Assembly (NCBI GenBank): GCA_021730835.1
Contig: JAKFYP010000196.1
Span: 1 to 6,083 of the forward strand
Length of the DNA stretch: 6,083 bases
Reading direction: 5' to 3'
Source: Alphaproteobacteria bacterium
Lineage (GTDB): Bacteria > Pseudomonadota > Alphaproteobacteria > Rickettsiales > UBA998
Below are positions 5,429 to 6,083 of the stretch, one piece after another. Within the stretch, counting starts at the first letter, position 1, and each line of letters starts with the position of its first letter. Made by a program: the position numbers and the translations under genes. Below the pieces are notes generated by a model. It ran no database searches. It was given only the letters and a program-made list of their open reading frames with translations, and had not been told where the DNA came from.

Positions 5429-6083
5429 TTATATGCCGACGGTGTGCCCAGCCGTGGGAAGAGCGGCCAGTTGAATCCGCGGCGAGGTGGCGCGGGTGTC
5501 GTCGTCGAAATGCCCGCCTCCCGCAACATTGAGCGCATTTGCACCCGGCTTGAATCCCAGTGCAGCCAGTTGCGCTTTTACCTCGGCAGGAGGGAAGTCG
5601 TTGTTAGTGGCTTGCGGCATGGCAGCTTCCGCCGAAAGCAAAGATTTCTCCGGAGCGAAGCCTGAGGCTTCCGCGATAGCAGGGGTAATCTCCCCGGCGC
5701 GTGCATCCTGATGCAACGGCGCGATGGCGGGGGTGAAGGAAGATTCTTTATTAAGCTGAAGAATAGCATCCTTGATCGCATTGCGGTTGCGCTCCAGACT
5801 TTGTCTGTTTTCTTGTAGTTTCGAGTTGTCTATCGAAGTGCCCTCGCCCGATTCAAGCTGATGAAGATTATGAATGATCGGCGCGACTTCAGGCCGCGTT
5901 GAGAACTCTTCCGCCTGCTTGCGCTTGGCGTCCGCCTTGTTTTTATCGAAAATCGTATAGACGGCGGTGTCTGTAGCTGCGCCCTGACCGGCTGGCGCAC
6001 TCATTAACTGGGTTTCCGGCTCGCCACTTGCTCCGGATGGCTGGGTATGGGCGGCTCCCGTCGCCGTCGCAGCCTGTCCGGTA
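5429..6083 (-). CDS. Unrecognised protein, C-terminal 217 residues (5' end outside window)
   Basis: The frame is open from the right edge to a TAA at 5429-5431. An ATG at 6004 is in frame, but the codons before it continue in the same Ala/Thr/Gly/Pro/Gln-rich style (TGQAATATGAAHTQPSGASG), so it is probably internal. The visible protein has a low-complexity N-terminal part, then a charged helical stretch (KNKADAKRKQAEEF, and KLQENRQSLERNRNAIKD, possible coiled coil). An Ala/Pro-rich linker follows, then a C-terminal segment with AEVKAQLAALGFKPGANALN. No enzyme motif, signal peptide or transmembrane segment is seen. The composition suggests a disordered or linker-rich structural or secreted protein, but no function can be assigned. 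It lies upstream of queF on the same strand with a 59-base gap and could be co-transcribed with it. Confidence 0.72.
   Translation of the reverse strand, partial: TGQAATATGAAHTQPSGASGEPETQLMSAPAGQGAATDTAVYTIFDKNKADAKRKQAEEFSTRPEVAPIIHNLHQLESGEGTSIDNSKLQENRQSLERNRNAIKDAILQLNKESSFTPAIAPLHQDARAGEITPAIAEASGFAPEKSLLSAEAAMPQATNNDFPPAEVKAQLAALGFKPGANALNVAGGGHFDDDTRATSPRIQLAALPTAGHTVGI

Overview
The window looks like a chromosomal stretch of a GC-moderate alphaproteobacterium. The RNase P RNA core is of the bacterial A type with alphaproteobacterial-style core segments. The protein genes (muropeptide amidase, EamA transporter, DjlA-like co-chaperone, GNAT acetyltransferase, short-form QueF) are ordinary housekeeping or accessory genes. 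Shine-Dalgarno sequences are weak at most starts. I cannot name a genus from the sequence.

Layout, left to right. A gene cut by the left edge (+ strand, ends 868) codes for a protein I do not recognise. It converges on rnpB, the RNase P RNA gene, on the minus strand (891-1463), whose ends form a perfect 11-bp P1 helix. rnpB is about 573 nt long. The extra length is in three large palindromic hairpins placed in the variable helices P3, P9 and P12. Two of these are near-identical 69-bp copies, and the third (119 bp) shares only their terminal sequence. This is the most unusual thing in the window.

Upstream of rnpB on the same strand, and only 9 bp from its 5' end, lies an AmpD-type N-acetylmuramoyl-L-alanine amidase with a peptidoglycan-binding tail. 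Its start codon overlaps the stop codon of an EamA/DMT-family membrane transporter. The order transporter-amidase-rnpB therefore looks like one transcriptional direction, with translational coupling of the first two genes.

The 312-base gap at 3209-3520 holds a possible 49-residue small gene on the plus strand with a good ribosome-binding site. It also holds a run of three hairpins on the minus strand, ending in a strong intrinsic terminator for the next minus-strand gene. That gene (3521-4273) codes for a TerB plus J-domain protein resembling DjlA but lacking the membrane anchor. It has a recognisable sigma-70-type promoter at 4325-4353, and a 9-bp inverted repeat ties the promoter to the start codon. 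A GNAT acetyltransferase is transcribed divergently and converges, with a 4-bp gap, on queF (7-cyano-7-deazaguanine reductase; queuosine synthesis). The right edge cuts an unrecognised minus-strand gene whose visible part is Ala/Thr/Pro-rich with a charged helical segment.

The genes do not form one pathway. The only functional pairing suggested by layout is the coupled transporter and cell-wall amidase. No mobile-element genes, tRNAs or CRISPR arrays were seen.
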